This document shows positions 38,781-49,385 of a DNA stretch of 64,000 nt, piece by piece. Each line of letters begins with the position of its first letter. The first letter of the stretch is position 1. The translations under genes were made by a program, and so were the position numbers. The notes under the pieces were generated by a model. The model had not been told where the DNA came from, did no database searches, and was given only the letters and a program-made list of their open reading frames with translations. Origin of the DNA: Loripinus fragilis (taxonomy: Eukaryota > Mollusca > Bivalvia > Lucinida > Lucinidae); NCBI GenBank assembly GCA_964019695.1, contig OZ026530.1, positions 28,936,690 through 29,000,689 of the forward strand, given 5' to 3'.

Positions 38781-41098
38781 CAGGCGAGACAGTGTGACAT
38801 GCAAAACTCTGGTACTTTGATACTATTTGCTATGAATATCTATCCAGGCGTGACAGTGTGATATGCAAAATTCTGGTACTTTGATACTATTGGGTATGAA
38901 TATCTATCCAGGCGAGACAGTGTGATATGCAAAACTCTGGTACTTTGATACTATTGGGTATGAATATCTATCCAGGCGAGAATGTGTGATATGCAAAATT
39001 CTGGTACTTTGATACTATTGGGTATGAATATCTATCCAGGCGAGACAGTGTGATATGCAAAATTCTGGTACTTTGATACTATTGGGTATGAATATCTATC
39101 CAGGCGTGACAGTGTGATATGCAAAATTCTGGTACTTTGATACTATTGGGTATGAATATCTATCCAGGCGAGACAGTGTGATATGCAAAATTCTGGTACT
39201 TTGATACTATTGGGTATGAATATCTATCCAGGCGTGACAGTGTGATATGCAAAATTCTGGTACTTTGATACTATTGGGTATGAATATCTATCCAGGCGAG
39301 ACAGTGTGATATGCAAAATTCTGGTACTTTGATACTATTGGGTATGAATATCTATCCAGGCGTGACAGTGTGATATGCAAAATTCTGGTACTTTGATACT
39401 ATTGGGTATGAATATCTATCCAGGCGTGACAGTGTGATATGCAAAATTCTGGTACTTTGATACTATTGGGTATGAATATCTATCCAGGCGAGACAGTGTG
39501 ATATGCAAAATTCTGGTACTTTGATACTATTGGGTATGAATATCTATCCAGGCGAGACAGTGTGATATGCAAAACTCTGGTACTTTGATACTATTGGGTA
39601 TGAATATCTATCCAGGCGTGACAGTGTGATATGCAAAATTCTGGTACTTTGATACTATTGGGTATGAATATCTATCCAGGCGTGACAGTGTGATATGCAA
39701 AATTCTGGTACTTTGATACTATTGGGTATGAATATCTATCCAGGCGAGACAGTGTGATATGCAAAACTCTGGTACTTTGATACTATTGGGTATGAATATC
39801 TATCCAGGCGAGACAGTGTGATATGCAAAACTCTGGTACTTTGATTCTATTGGGTATGAATATCTATCCAGGCGAGACAGTGTGATATGCAAAATTCTGG
39901 TACTTTGATACTATTGGGTATGAATATCTATCCAGGCGAGACAGTGTGATATGCAAAATTCTGGTACTTTGATACTATTGGGTATGAATATCTATCCAGG
40001 CGTGACAGTGTGATATGCAAAATTCTGGTACTTTGATACTATTGGGTATGAATATCTATCCAGGCGAGACAGTGTGATATGCGAAATTCTGGTACTTTGA
40101 TACTATTTGCTATGAATATCTATCCAGGCGAGACAGTGTGATATGCAAAACTGGTACTTTGATACTATTGGGTATGAATATCTATCCAGGCGTGACAGTG
40201 TGATATGCAAAATTCTGGTACTTTGATACTATTGGGTATGAATATCTATCCAGGCGAGACAGTGTGATATGCAAAACTCTGGTACTTTGATACTATTGGG
40301 TATGAATATCTATCTAGGCGTGACAGTGTGATATGCAAAATTCTGGTACTTTGATACTATTGGGTATGAATATCTATCCAGGCGTGACAGTGTGATATGC
40401 AAAATTCTGGTACTTTGATACTATTGGGTATGAATATCTATCCAGGCGAGACAGTGTGATATGCAAAACTCTGGTACTTTGATACTATTGGGTATGAATA
40501 TCTATCCAGGCGAGACAGTGTGATATGCAAAACTCTGGTACTTTGATTCTATTGGGTATGAATATCTATCCAGGCGAGACAGTGTGATATGCAAAATTCT
40601 GGTACTTTGATACTATTGGGTATGAATATCTATCCAGGCGAGACAGTGTGATATGCAAAATTCTGGTACTTTGATACTATTGGGTATGAATATCTATCCA
40701 GGCGTGACAGTGTGATATGCAAAATTCTGGTACTTTGATACTATTGGGTATGAATATCTATCCAGGCGAGACAGTGTGATATGCGAAATTCTGGTACTTT
40801 GATACTATTTGCTATGAATATCTATCCAGGCGAGACAGTGTGATATGCAAAACTGGTACTTTGATACTATTGGGTATGAATATCTATCCAGGCGTGACAG
40901 TGTGATATGCAAAATTCTGGTACTTTGATACTATTGGGTATGAATATCTATCCAGGCGAGACAGTGTGATATGCGAAATTCTGGTACTTTGATACTATTT
41001 GCTATGAATATCTATCCAGGCGAAACAGTGTGATATGCAAAACTGGTACTTTGATACTATTTGCTATGAATATCTATCCAGGCGAGGCAGTGTGATAT
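38781..41098 (+). repeat. 64-bp satellite array with 11-mer higher-order repeat
   Basis: About 36 head-to-tail copies of a 64-bp monomer that starts GGCGAGACAGTGTGATATGC and ends GGGTATGAATATCTATCCA. Monomers are marked by A/T in GGCG(A/T)GAC, by ACTCTGG versus ATTCTGG, by GATTCT, and by TTTGCT in place of TTGGGT. Read this way, 39551-40252 and 40253-40954 carry the same series of 11 variants, including GATTCT in unit 5, GCGAAA plus TTTGCT in unit 9 and a 2-bp loss in unit 10. The period is 702 bp (11 x 64 - 2). The array edges are more diverged. No long open frame. Confidence 0.95.
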
Positions 41099-41120
41099 GT
41101 TTATCTATAGGAAATACTTT

Positions 41121-41182
41121 ATAGCAACCAACAAACAATTGTTGGCCGCCAAAGGCGGCCATCAACGAGCGTTGGTTGCTGT
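41121..41182. repeat. GC-rich hairpin at the satellite edge
   Basis: AGCAACCAAC (41123-41132) pairs with GTTGGTTGCT (41171-41180), and GGCCGCC with GGCGGCC inside it around an AAA loop. It starts 23 bp after the last satellite monomer. Confidence 0.8.
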
Positions 41183-42285
41183 TACCATTAGAGGTTCTGT
41201 TCTGATCTATTCAATTGTAGTATGAATGCCAGATGTTGTTGTTTCGAAGTTGCCAAGATCCTGTATCTATTCGATATCAGATTTGATCAAAGTCAGAAAC
41301 TATGGTTTCTATGGATGAAAAATGTGCCTCGATCATTTTTTGACAATGGAAAAATACAGAGTATTAATTTGAATCACAAAGATACCAGTTTCGTTGGCAA
41401 TAAGCTGGAATTTTGCCAGAAAACTGAGGGATTTGTTCGATCACCACGAGCTTTGAACCTTAATGATAGTTTTTTTCTTAGTCTTATAAAATATAACGTA
41501 ACGTCTCGAAGTGATAATATCTAGTGCAAAACACCGTCACGTACAGAGGCAATCTCAGGTTACATGCTGTGCTCACGTTTTATTGAATTTATTAAACAAG
41601 TTGATGAAAAGCAACAAAATGCGAGGCTTCGCAATGAGTTTAAACAAGAAATATCTTTAAAAAAGATATTCAGCGGCATTCAAAGGAGAACATACATTTA
41701 AAGTCCTGTTGTAATTGTAAGATATTTTATGCACAATAGATTGGTGTTAGATGTTGATTAATTGGATGAGATGAAAATTGAAGGTTGCCAACGTGAAAGT
41801 TTGACTCAAAGTATGTGAACGATGTCTTTTGCAGATCAAAGGGATACAGTGTATTGTAAGTCTGTTGTAGGGAAACGGTGAAAATTTGTAATTAGTCTGG
41901 AAAGTCAGTTGGTGGGGGAGTTGCATTTTAAAAGAGAAGTGCAAGTTTAAGCATTGATCTGGCTGCGTAGGTTTCAAAGCCCCTGTTACACTATTGCAGT
42001 ATTATAAGTAGTTCATGACTAAGAGTGTTTGGAGTTATGGTATATTTTGTATATTTCATGTTTAATATTTAATATAGGGATTAAAAGTAGAATGTGAAGT
42101 GGGAAAAACTTTTAATACAAATGGTAACTGGAAGTCACACTCTGGCATAGCTGAGCCAGATACTACAAAACAAATAGCCCCAACATCTTTCAAACGAAAG
42201 GTGATTATGTTGAACAGGCAGTTCCAGACAGAATGGAATTCTTTTAAACAGGACCCAAAGAAAACTGCTGCGATTTTCTTGAAAT
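41183..42285. other. Unassigned sequence
   Basis: A 100-codon plus-strand frame (41222-41524) and a minus-strand frame (41747-41977) are not recognised. The frame at 42099-42362 ends inside an antisense SINE and is probably spurious at its 3' part; its first 30 residues (GKTFNTNGNWKSH) faintly resemble a zinc finger without the cysteines. Confidence 0.4.
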
Positions 42286-42287
42286 GT

Positions 42288-42362
42288 GACGTCGGTGAGG
42301 TTCGAACCCGCGGCCCTTCGGTCTCAAGTCAAGCACTGAGCCACTGCGCTCCCCTTCCTTAA
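42288..42362 (-). repeat. tRNA-like SINE head, minus strand
   Basis: On the minus strand: GAGCGCAGTGGCTCAGTGCT (A box), CTTGACTTGAGACC, and CGCGGGTTCGAACCTCACCG (B box). The same end as the copies at 1696 and 4066 but inverted. Confidence 0.7.
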
Positions 42363-42435
42363 TCATTTTCTAGAAAGTAGTTTGTGAACTTCAATAAGGG
42401 GACATTACTTTGTGTTACTCAGAATCCTATCAAAC

Positions 42436-42611
42436 CTATATGCACAGTCTCGTCATAGCATCTACTGCTGGTTTATACAAGATGATAAAATACTAAATAC
42501 GTCGCTCATCTAATGAAACTAGCTAGAATATTGTTATATTACAAGATAGATAACGTTCGTACATCATAAATTTGTTCACAGTGAATGCTCCTCAGACGAG
42601 TTCTCGCATCT
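42436..42611. repeat. Family B TIR repeat, copy 1
   Basis: ATGCACAGTCTCGTCATAGC at the left and CTCCTCAGACGAGTTCTCGC at the right form inverted ends. The interior (CTACTGCTGGTTTATACAAG) is present in inverted orientation at 44060-44200. Confidence 0.65.
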
Positions 42612-42910
42612 TACACGAATCCAGAAAGTTTTGCCAGAGGGGGTCCGACTTTGACAACGTTTTTTTCTTAGTTGACGAGGGGAGAGACGATCCAAATACC
42701 ACCATAAGCGGACCAACATCAGCCCGCCAGCAAACGCCATTAAAATGGAGTTTCACTGTCGTACCGTTGATGGCCCAACATTGAATGCTGGCTTTGTAAC
42801 CTTGTGATTTTTCAGGGGATCCGGGCCAGTATTGCTATAACCCTATAGTGTTGTGATTTTTCAGGGGGGGGGGGGGTCCGAACCCCCTTTCCCCCCTCTG
42901 GATCCACCCA
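42612..42910 (+). repeat. Family A repeats, one and a partial second
   Basis: ATCCAGAAAGTTTTGCCAGA, AGGGGGTCCGACTTTGACAA, then two successive AGGGG..CAGTATTGCTA-type right halves, a G-run and CTCTGGATCCACCCATGCG. Confidence 0.65.
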
Positions 42911-42912
42911 TG

Positions 42913-43115
42913 CGAATATGCAGTCTCGCCAGAGCCTTTACTGCTTGTTTATTGAAGAGTTAGAAAATTAAGCACACCTTCCTCGAAAGATGTTGATTGT
43001 ATCCTCGCGAGCTATATAGCCTACAGGAGTTCGAATAAAACTCAGTTCTGTTCAATGATCATGCATGTACATCATAAATCAGATCTCAGTGAAGGCTCAG
43101 ACGAGTTTGCACATT
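42913..43115 (+). repeat. Family B TIR repeat, copy 2
   Basis: Left end ATGCAGTCTCGCCAGAGCCT, right end GAAGGCTCAGACGAGTTTGC, directly followed by the next family A copy. Confidence 0.65.
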
Positions 43116-43420
43116 TTGCGCGGATCCAGAAAGTTTTGCCAGAGGGGGTCCGACTTTGGCAACGTTTTTTTTGTTGTCTTTTTCTTAGTTGGTGAAGGGA
43201 GAGACTGTTGTACCAATGATGGCCCAACATTTAATGCTGGCTTGGTAACCTTGTGATTTTTTTTCTGGAGATCCATACCAGTATTACTAGAAAACCCTAT
43301 AGTTTTGTGATTTTTCAGAGGGGGGGGTCCTGACCCCATGTCCCCCCTCTGAATCCGCCCATGCGCATACACACAGTCTGGGTCCAGACGCCATGTCCCC
43401 CCTCTGAAACCGCCCATGCG
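43115..43420 (+). repeat. Family A repeats
   Basis: GCGCGGATCCAGAAAGTTTT to CCCCCCTCTGAATCCGCCCA, with a duplicated right terminus (43325-43370 and 43380-43425). Confidence 0.65.
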
Positions 43421-43655
43421 CATACGCACAGTCTCGCCAGAGCCTTTACTGCTTGTTTAATGAAGGTAGTGGATATGCAAGTTAGAAAATTAAGCACGCC
43501 TTCTCCGAAAAATGTAGATTGTATTCCTTGCGAGCTCTATAGCCTACAGGGTTTCGAATAAAACTCAGTTCTGTTCAATGGTCATACATGTACATGTACA
43601 TCATTAGTCAGTTCACAGTTAAGACTCAGACGAGCTTGCATATATGCGCAGTCTC
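43421..43655 (+). repeat. Family B TIR repeat, copy 3
   Basis: ACGCACAGTCTCGCCAGAGC to GACTCAGACGAGCTTGCATA. It shares the GAGCTCTATAGCCTACAGG region with copy 2. Confidence 0.65.
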
Positions 43656-44235
43656 GTTAGAGCCTTTACAGTATATTGTTTGTATACAATATAACATGGT
43701 TTCTATCACATCACAAGACATGAAGGGTACATAGGACTCAGAAAAAATAGAGTTCAGTTAAATAATAAAAAAAATCCTGTATTAGTGCAGGTAATCGTCT
43801 TGTTTGCTGGCATCAATGACATCATCCATGGATGGACTATAAACACAGTAATATTTCCCAAAGCATGTTATAGGCTGTGGGAATCCCACTGCACTATGGA
43901 TGGCGCACCCTCAAATCAGAAAATAAATTTGTTTTCAAAGTTTTAGTTTTGTTCTAAATTTCGGGAAAGGCGTCATTTCCATTGATTAAATGCTCTCGCA
44001 TTCAGTAAACAAGCAGTAAAGGCCCTGGCGAGACTTTGCGTATGCGCAAGCCCGTTTGAGCCTTCACTGTGAACAAATTTATGATAAACGAACGTTATCT
44101 AATATACCCATATTCTAGTTTCATTAGATGAGCGACGTGGTTGATGTATAAAGATTATCATCTTGTATAAACCAGCAGTAGAGGCTATGGCGAGACTGTG
44201 CATATGCGCAGACTCGTCTCGGCCGACACTGTGAT
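43655..44235. repeat. Chained family B units
   Basis: Three unit junctions of the form TGCRYATATGCGCA are seen at about 43647-43660, 44036-44050 and 44197-44210, each with an inward GAGCC and an outward GAGAC on either side. Units are joined end to end, partly inverted. Confidence 0.6.
43690..44010. other. Unassigned interior of a family B unit
   Basis: No gene or other repeat recognised. Confidence 0.35.
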
Positions 44236-44324
44236 ACATATGACGAAAAACCGTTGCTAATGTTGTGGTTGTTTGCAAAAAAACAAAGGGGCAGACCAGC
44301 CGACGCATCGGCGCATAAGCTATG

Positions 44325-44330
44325 CTTAGA

Positions 44331-44365
<35 letters not shown>

Positions 44366-44369
44366 ATAC
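44325..44369. repeat. (AAAT)n microsatellite
   Basis: About ten AAAT units. Confidence 0.95.
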
Positions 44370-45008
44370 TAGATTCTGAGTAACACAAATGAATGTTGAG
44401 CTCATTGAAGTTTACAAACTTCTTGTTCCAAATTCTTTCGGCACTAATTGATCAGATTAGATTCTTTAATGAGCTTGTTCGGTTCTATTATTGATCAAAG
44501 TCAAGAATATTATTCATTTAATGATGGTCCCTTGATTATATTATGATGCAAGCGGACCGTAAACAAGTTTAACTGACCAGTTAATTGTCCAGCTGTAACA
44601 ACGCATGAAAAAGGGCCAATTGAGTGTATGCGTTATTATTATTAATATATTCCATTGCATGCCTAAAACACCCACTAAGAATCATCCGTGCCATGGATTC
44701 TAGTAAAAAATGTTCCAGTAATCGACTGTTAAAAAATATGGCACACTGCCACTAACGCAAGTGGCAAGGCACGGCAGGGGCTTTCCTACCCCTGACACAT
44801 GTCAAATCGCCATTAAAATCATTATTTCGGTAAAAAATAATGTATTTTTGTATTGGCAATTGTTAATAATACTATTTGCAGATGACAGAGCGAAAAAAAT
44901 ACGGAAATACGGAATTACACCTCTTAGTGCTTCGGGAAAGGAAAAATATATTTCTGGCGCGGCGGATTTGGGCGCGGCAGCGCGGCACGGTCCCGGCTTT
45001 CATACCTA
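44370..45008. other. Unassigned sequence
   Basis: Contains a short CG-rich patch (44955-45000) in which GGCACGG..CGGCTTTCATACC mirrors GGCACGGCAGGGGCTTTCCT at 44768. No gene recognised. Confidence 0.4.
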
Positions 45009-45009
45009 A

Positions 45010-45165
45010 CAAATTATAGTCCATTTCAATGATCATAGATAGCAGACTTTCAGATGTAAGATTGTTTCGGATTGGTGGATAATTTAGATAGTCCGTTTCA
45101 ATGAGCATAGATAGCAGACTTGCAGATGTAAGATTGTTTCTGATTGGTGGATAATTTAGAGTAAA
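45010..45165 (+). repeat. Tandem duplication, about 77-bp unit x2
   Basis: TAGTCC(A/G)TTTCAATGA..CATAGATAGCAGACTT then GCAGATGTAAGATTGTTTC and GATTGGTGGATAATTTAGA, twice, with few differences. Confidence 0.88.
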
Positions 45166-45169
45166 GTCG

Positions 45170-45750
45170 ATTATAGACAGCTCCCGCTGAAAAAATCAAA
45201 TATACAGGAGCATGAACATTTGATTCTATTTTTCACATGACATTATAATTACTTAAGCTCGCATTTTGGGCGTGAAAACGTCAGGATTATACCATCTTTT
45301 ACACAACGTTATAGTGGACGTCATTACGTTACGTTACTTAATCTGTAAACCAACCACTAGTTGTTTGTCGATTTTATTGGATGACGTTATATCACTCACA
45401 GACGCGACGTCATGTGATAAATTTTGTTTAGGAACTGGCCTAATATTCAACGGGGACTTCATGTGCGCTGTTGACTTCAAGGTATTAATCGACTTTTGGG
45501 TCACAGTCTAGCCACGCCTACAACTGATTCCTATCTCCTTTAGCTTTACTGGACATTGCATACCACGCGGCGATACAAAGACCGAATAGCTGTATGATAA
45601 CTTGTAACATTATTTTACATATAATTATAAATTTCTCATACTCGGACCGAAGTTAAAAATCTGCTTTTATGCAAAAGGGTACCGTAAAACTTAGCTTTTC
45701 TATGGCTTATGAAAGTCATTAGTTTAGTAATTATGTAATCTCCTCAGAAT
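45170..45750. other. Unassigned sequence
   Basis: 45340-45422 (ATCTGTAAACCAACCACTAG to GACGCGACGTCATGTGATAA) is related to 37425-37477. The 81-codon frame at 45266-45511 is not recognised. Confidence 0.4.
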
Positions 45751-46111
45751 TAATTGGTGTGCTTAGTTCATATTAACGGATGTTCTATTGCAGTATCTCA
45801 AATCATTCTATATACTTGGCTGTCAGCTTGTACCTTCTATTCAATTATCTTAACCCATATAAGCCTAGCGTTAATTTTATGGGACATCGGTGATCAGTGT
45901 TGAACCTAATCAGGTTTTCACTGTTACCCTTCAGAATGTTATTTTAAAAAAGTAATGCCATTGCGATTTGCTACCCAGCAACCCTTAAACTCGAAATGGA
46001 TTCGTTGGAAATTCCATTAGACATATATGTATAAAGTTGGGTACTTGCTATGTCCTCTCGTGGCTACTGTATTCTCTTTTCTAACTTTCTCCCAATACCG
46101 TCAGACAAACA

Positions 46112-46370
46112 TGCATCAATGCATGAAGATAGAGAGAAGGCAAAGATCGCGAATCGATACAATCAAGTATCACACCTGACCCAGGACACCATACAGCGAA
46201 TGATAAAAGCACAAGAAAATATCACACAAAAGCGAGCGAGCTTAGAGATCATCCCTTTCCCAACAGGTGAACACGAGGCTGCAATAAACAGACACCACAG
46301 AAGGCAAAGACAAACACGAAAAAGATATGTCTTGGAACGGACACGATTTACTGTCAAATATGAATACTAG
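46112..46370 (+). CDS. Repeat-derived open frame, copy 2
   Basis: From the ATG at 46112 (MHEDREKAKIANRYNQV) to the stop at 46370. It lacks five residues present near the start of the first copy and has a few amino-acid changes; the last 45 residues are identical. Derived from family C. Coding status uncertain. Confidence 0.35.
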
Positions 46371-46757
46371 AAACAGCAAAATCTATGACAAACCATAGTA
46401 TTGATTTCTTATATGATCATTGTATTTCAATTACAAACAAACATTACTTTCGTATTTGTACACTATAAAAATTATCTTCATTGTATGTCGTTTATTTTCA
46501 GAGTACGTATTCTAACAGAAGATTAGCCTTGTCATCAGATATCAAGGAACAAAATTGCACCAAACTAACGTCACAATAAGATTGAAGAGGAGTCTTGAGC
46601 AAGATAATAATCAAGAGAACCTGTAACACGATACCAGTACATTCCGTATATAGGATACATTGAACATACATAAGACATTGGCCTTTTCATATGGAACAAG
46701 GCAAACACGTGTAAAATAAATTGAGATTTTTTTATTTTGGTTTTATAAAAATCAAGC

Positions 46758-47788
46758 ATGAACACCAGTAAATGTGTTGGGGAGAAATCATTTGCATGTA
46801 ATGATTGCAGGAAGGCCTTTACTACGGCAGGCAACTTGAAGACACATCAGCTTATTCATACAGGAGAGAAACCATTTTCATGTAATGATTGCGGGAAATC
46901 CTTTGTTACTACAAGCGCTTTGAAGACGCATAAGTGGGTTCATACTGGCCAGAAACCATTTTCATGTAATGACTGCGGGAAGTCCTTTACTCGAGCAGAC
47001 AGCTTGAAGATACATAAGCGTGTTCATGCAGGGGAGAAGCCATTTGCATGTAATTACTGTGGGAAGTCCTTTAGTGAAGCGAGCAATTTGAGGAAACATA
47101 AGCTAATTCATACTGGAGATAAACCATACGCATGTAGTACTTGTGAAAAGTCATTTATTCATGCAGACAGCTTGAAGATACATAAGCGTGTTCATTCGGG
47201 AGAGAAACCGTTTTCATGTAATTACTGTATGAAGTCCTTTAGTGTAGCGGGCAATTTGAGGAAACATAAGCTCATTCATACTGGAGATAAACCATACGCA
47301 TGTACTAATTGTGAAATGTCCTTTACACAAGCAAACAACCTGAAGAGACATATGCTGGTTCATTCAGGAGAAAAAACTTTCACATGCAACGATTTTGATC
47401 AATCTTTTATTGAAGCATGCAACTTAAACGACCAAAAGGAGATTCATACAGAGGAGAATCATTTATATGTGGCATTTGTAACAAACTGTTTTCTAACGCA
47501 TGCGATTTGAAAAGTCACATGGTTGTTCATACAATAGAAGAACCATTTGTAAGTAGTGATTGTGACAAAGGTTATAGTCGGCCACAACATTCGCAGGGAT
47601 ATATGCTGGTTCACGCTGAAGAGAAGCCTTATATATGTGAAACTTGTGGTAAAGTCTTCAAATCTGTAATAAACTTGAACAGCCATAGAACAGTTCTGAC
47701 AGGAGAGAAACCATTTGTATGTGGCTATTGTGACAGTAGTTTTACTAGCGCATGTACATTGGAAACGCATATGATAGAACATGCATAA
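46758..47788 (+). pseudogene. C2H2 zinc-finger paralogue, 12 units, frameshifted
   Basis: Begins with the same 12 residues as the gene at 19381. Seven good fingers follow, then a degenerate eighth (TCNDFDQSFIEACNLNDQ). One A is missing from the GAGGAGAATCATT stretch near 47455 compared with GAGGAAGAATCATT in copy 1. This ends the first frame at 47510 and moves the last four units (from about 47457 to 47788) into another phase. If the first frame is translated, it yields a 250-residue protein with seven intact fingers. Finger types differ from copy 1 in the middle (VTTSALKTH, TRADSLKIH, IHADSLKIH). Acceptor and 5' leader are conserved at 46502-46757. Confidence 0.85.
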
Positions 47789-47873
47789 GAGAAACATTTA
47801 CATGTTGTAATTTAGACGAAATATATACTTTAACATCTTCACTAATCAATCAGGTGCTGGAAGAGAAAGATTT

Positions 47874-48730
47874 AAAGAGCTACGTTCATTAAGGGGCTAT
47901 TTGGGCTCCCTTTAAGGTATTAAAATAAAAGTTGTTGTTAACAAATATCTTCTTACTGATTCATTAGAACAATAGCCCAATTGTAAGTCTGGAATTAATT
48001 TGACTTTTACCGTTGCTATGGTAACAAAAATTGCCGCCGAAAATAGGCAAGTGACCATTTTGGAACAAATTTGAGACCTTTGACAGAGATATTGACATAG
48101 AGCACAAGTAAAAAATAGTAAGTGAGTATGATGAGGAAATACCACAATCACAAACCGCAGACAACCCCATGGCACCGCGAGGAAGAGCCACTCAACCATC
48201 ATGAGACACCAGGAAGACAAATTAAGCAAAGCAAACCGCTCTCTCTTCCCCATCAAGAGGATTGCAATACTAGAATGGACATAAAGTAACGTACATCAAA
48301 ACAAAGAACAATTACAGACTCAGACAATGGGAGTTACAATAAACAAAAAGTCAACAACAACAGAACCACCGCCTTAGAACAGACTGCAGCCTAAGCCACC
48401 CAGGGGGGGGGAGGGGGGGGGGCTTAAATGCATTTTACAAATACCAAATCTTCGCCCTAGATTCTGCTGTTGTTGAAGTACAAGAAATGTTCAGCTCGCT
48501 TGATCCTTCCTGAAGCCTATAATTTGGTCCAAAATGGTCATTTCTCTTTTTTCAGCCTATTTTGGCGGCCATTTCTATTGCCATAGCAACGGTTAAAGTT
48601 AAATAAATACCAGAATTTTACACTTGGGTCATTCTTCTAACAAACCAATTGGAAGAATGAAGTGAAAAGCTAATTTCAGTTTTTGGCTTAAGAGGGATCC
48701 AAATTAGCCCCTTAATGCACGTAGCTCTTT
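47874..48730. mobile_element. Long-TIR element 3' of the zinc-finger paralogue, copy 2
   Basis: Ends AAAGAGCTACGTTCATTAAG and its complement CTTAATGCACGTAGCTCTTT. Arms match 21170-22207. The centre (about 48115-48440) instead has a family C-like stretch (GAACCACCGCCTTAGAACAG) ending in a G-run at 48403-48421. Confidence 0.7.
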
Positions 48731-48866
48731 TATCATTCATTCATAGTGCAGTTTTTACAGGGGAGACAATATTTACTTGCAGAACAAGTGAAAAAAAGAT
48801 CATAATCATGCAATAGATGGAAGAGACATAGCCTAATGCATGCAAGTAAGAAACCATTTACCGTAG

Positions 48867-49367
48867 TGTCACGGGAGGATTTCTACTGTGCCGGGAACCA
48901 TAGTAATACTGGGCCGGTCCACCCGTTCTCGAGGGGTTCGAGGGTCAATGGATTTATTACAACCAGAGATGGATGAGAATCATATTTATTTTGACCTCTC
49001 GGCAAACACACCTGCGGATACAACATAATATCCTAACTAATAGGAAAATCCTTATGCACCGTAAAATACTGCTGTGGCGAGGAACGCGAGTTCCTCACCC
49101 CTTCACAACAAACAGAAGAATGAAGGAAAGGGCGCCTTAGGTGAGTTTGTGCATGCTCATGCATATAAGCGTGAATCTTGTGAAACGCGCGCAAATCAAA
49201 CAGTGAGCAGTATTTACTGAATATGGGCTACTTATAAGATGACTTATATGAGCAAATGATCGAAATTGTAATGATTAAAGGCCTATAGGAGAAAGTATGG
49301 GAGTAGGATATGGGATCAAGACCTCAGAACAATTTGTGCAGAGTCCACATTAAATGACCCTGCGACA
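48867..49367 (-). repeat. Gypsy 2, probable 3' LTR
   Basis: A 501-bp block with TG..CA ends: on the minus strand it starts TGTCGCAGGGTC and ends CTCCCGTGACA. It begins exactly where homology with the first zinc-finger locus stops. The flanks (CGTAG left, TTCTC right) do not match, as expected for one LTR of a longer element extending right. No second copy was found in the window. Confidence 0.7.
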
Positions 49368-49385
49368 TTCTCCCCTGCTTAGGAA
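49368..49385 (-). promoter_or_regulatory. Gypsy 2 polypurine tract
   Basis: AAGCAGGGGAGAA lies directly before the LTR start on the minus strand. Confidence 0.6.

Larger units (their letters stand above)
45756..48866 (+). repeat. Segmental duplication, copy 2 (zinc-finger locus)
   Basis: Colinear with 18354-22330, shorter because it has eight fewer finger units and a different insertion in the 3' TIR element. It stops where the Gypsy 2 LTR begins. Confidence 0.9.

Noticed and set aside
38781..41098. CRISPR-like array of direct repeats
   Set aside because: The repeat is continuous head-to-tail with no unique spacers, in a eukaryotic window. It is a satellite.
42099..42362. 87-codon protein-coding gene
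   Set aside because: The 3' third is the antisense of a tRNA-like SINE, and the zinc-finger resemblance at the start lacks both cysteines.
48403..48421. G-quadruplex regulatory site (also 2032-2047, 42865-42877)
   Set aside because: The G-runs are parts of repeat families A and C or simple runs, and homopolymer lengths are error-prone.
18354..48866. KRAB, BTB or ZAD domain with the zinc-finger arrays
   Set aside because: No such domain in the finger frames or in the upstream open frame, which is repeat-derived and merely basic.
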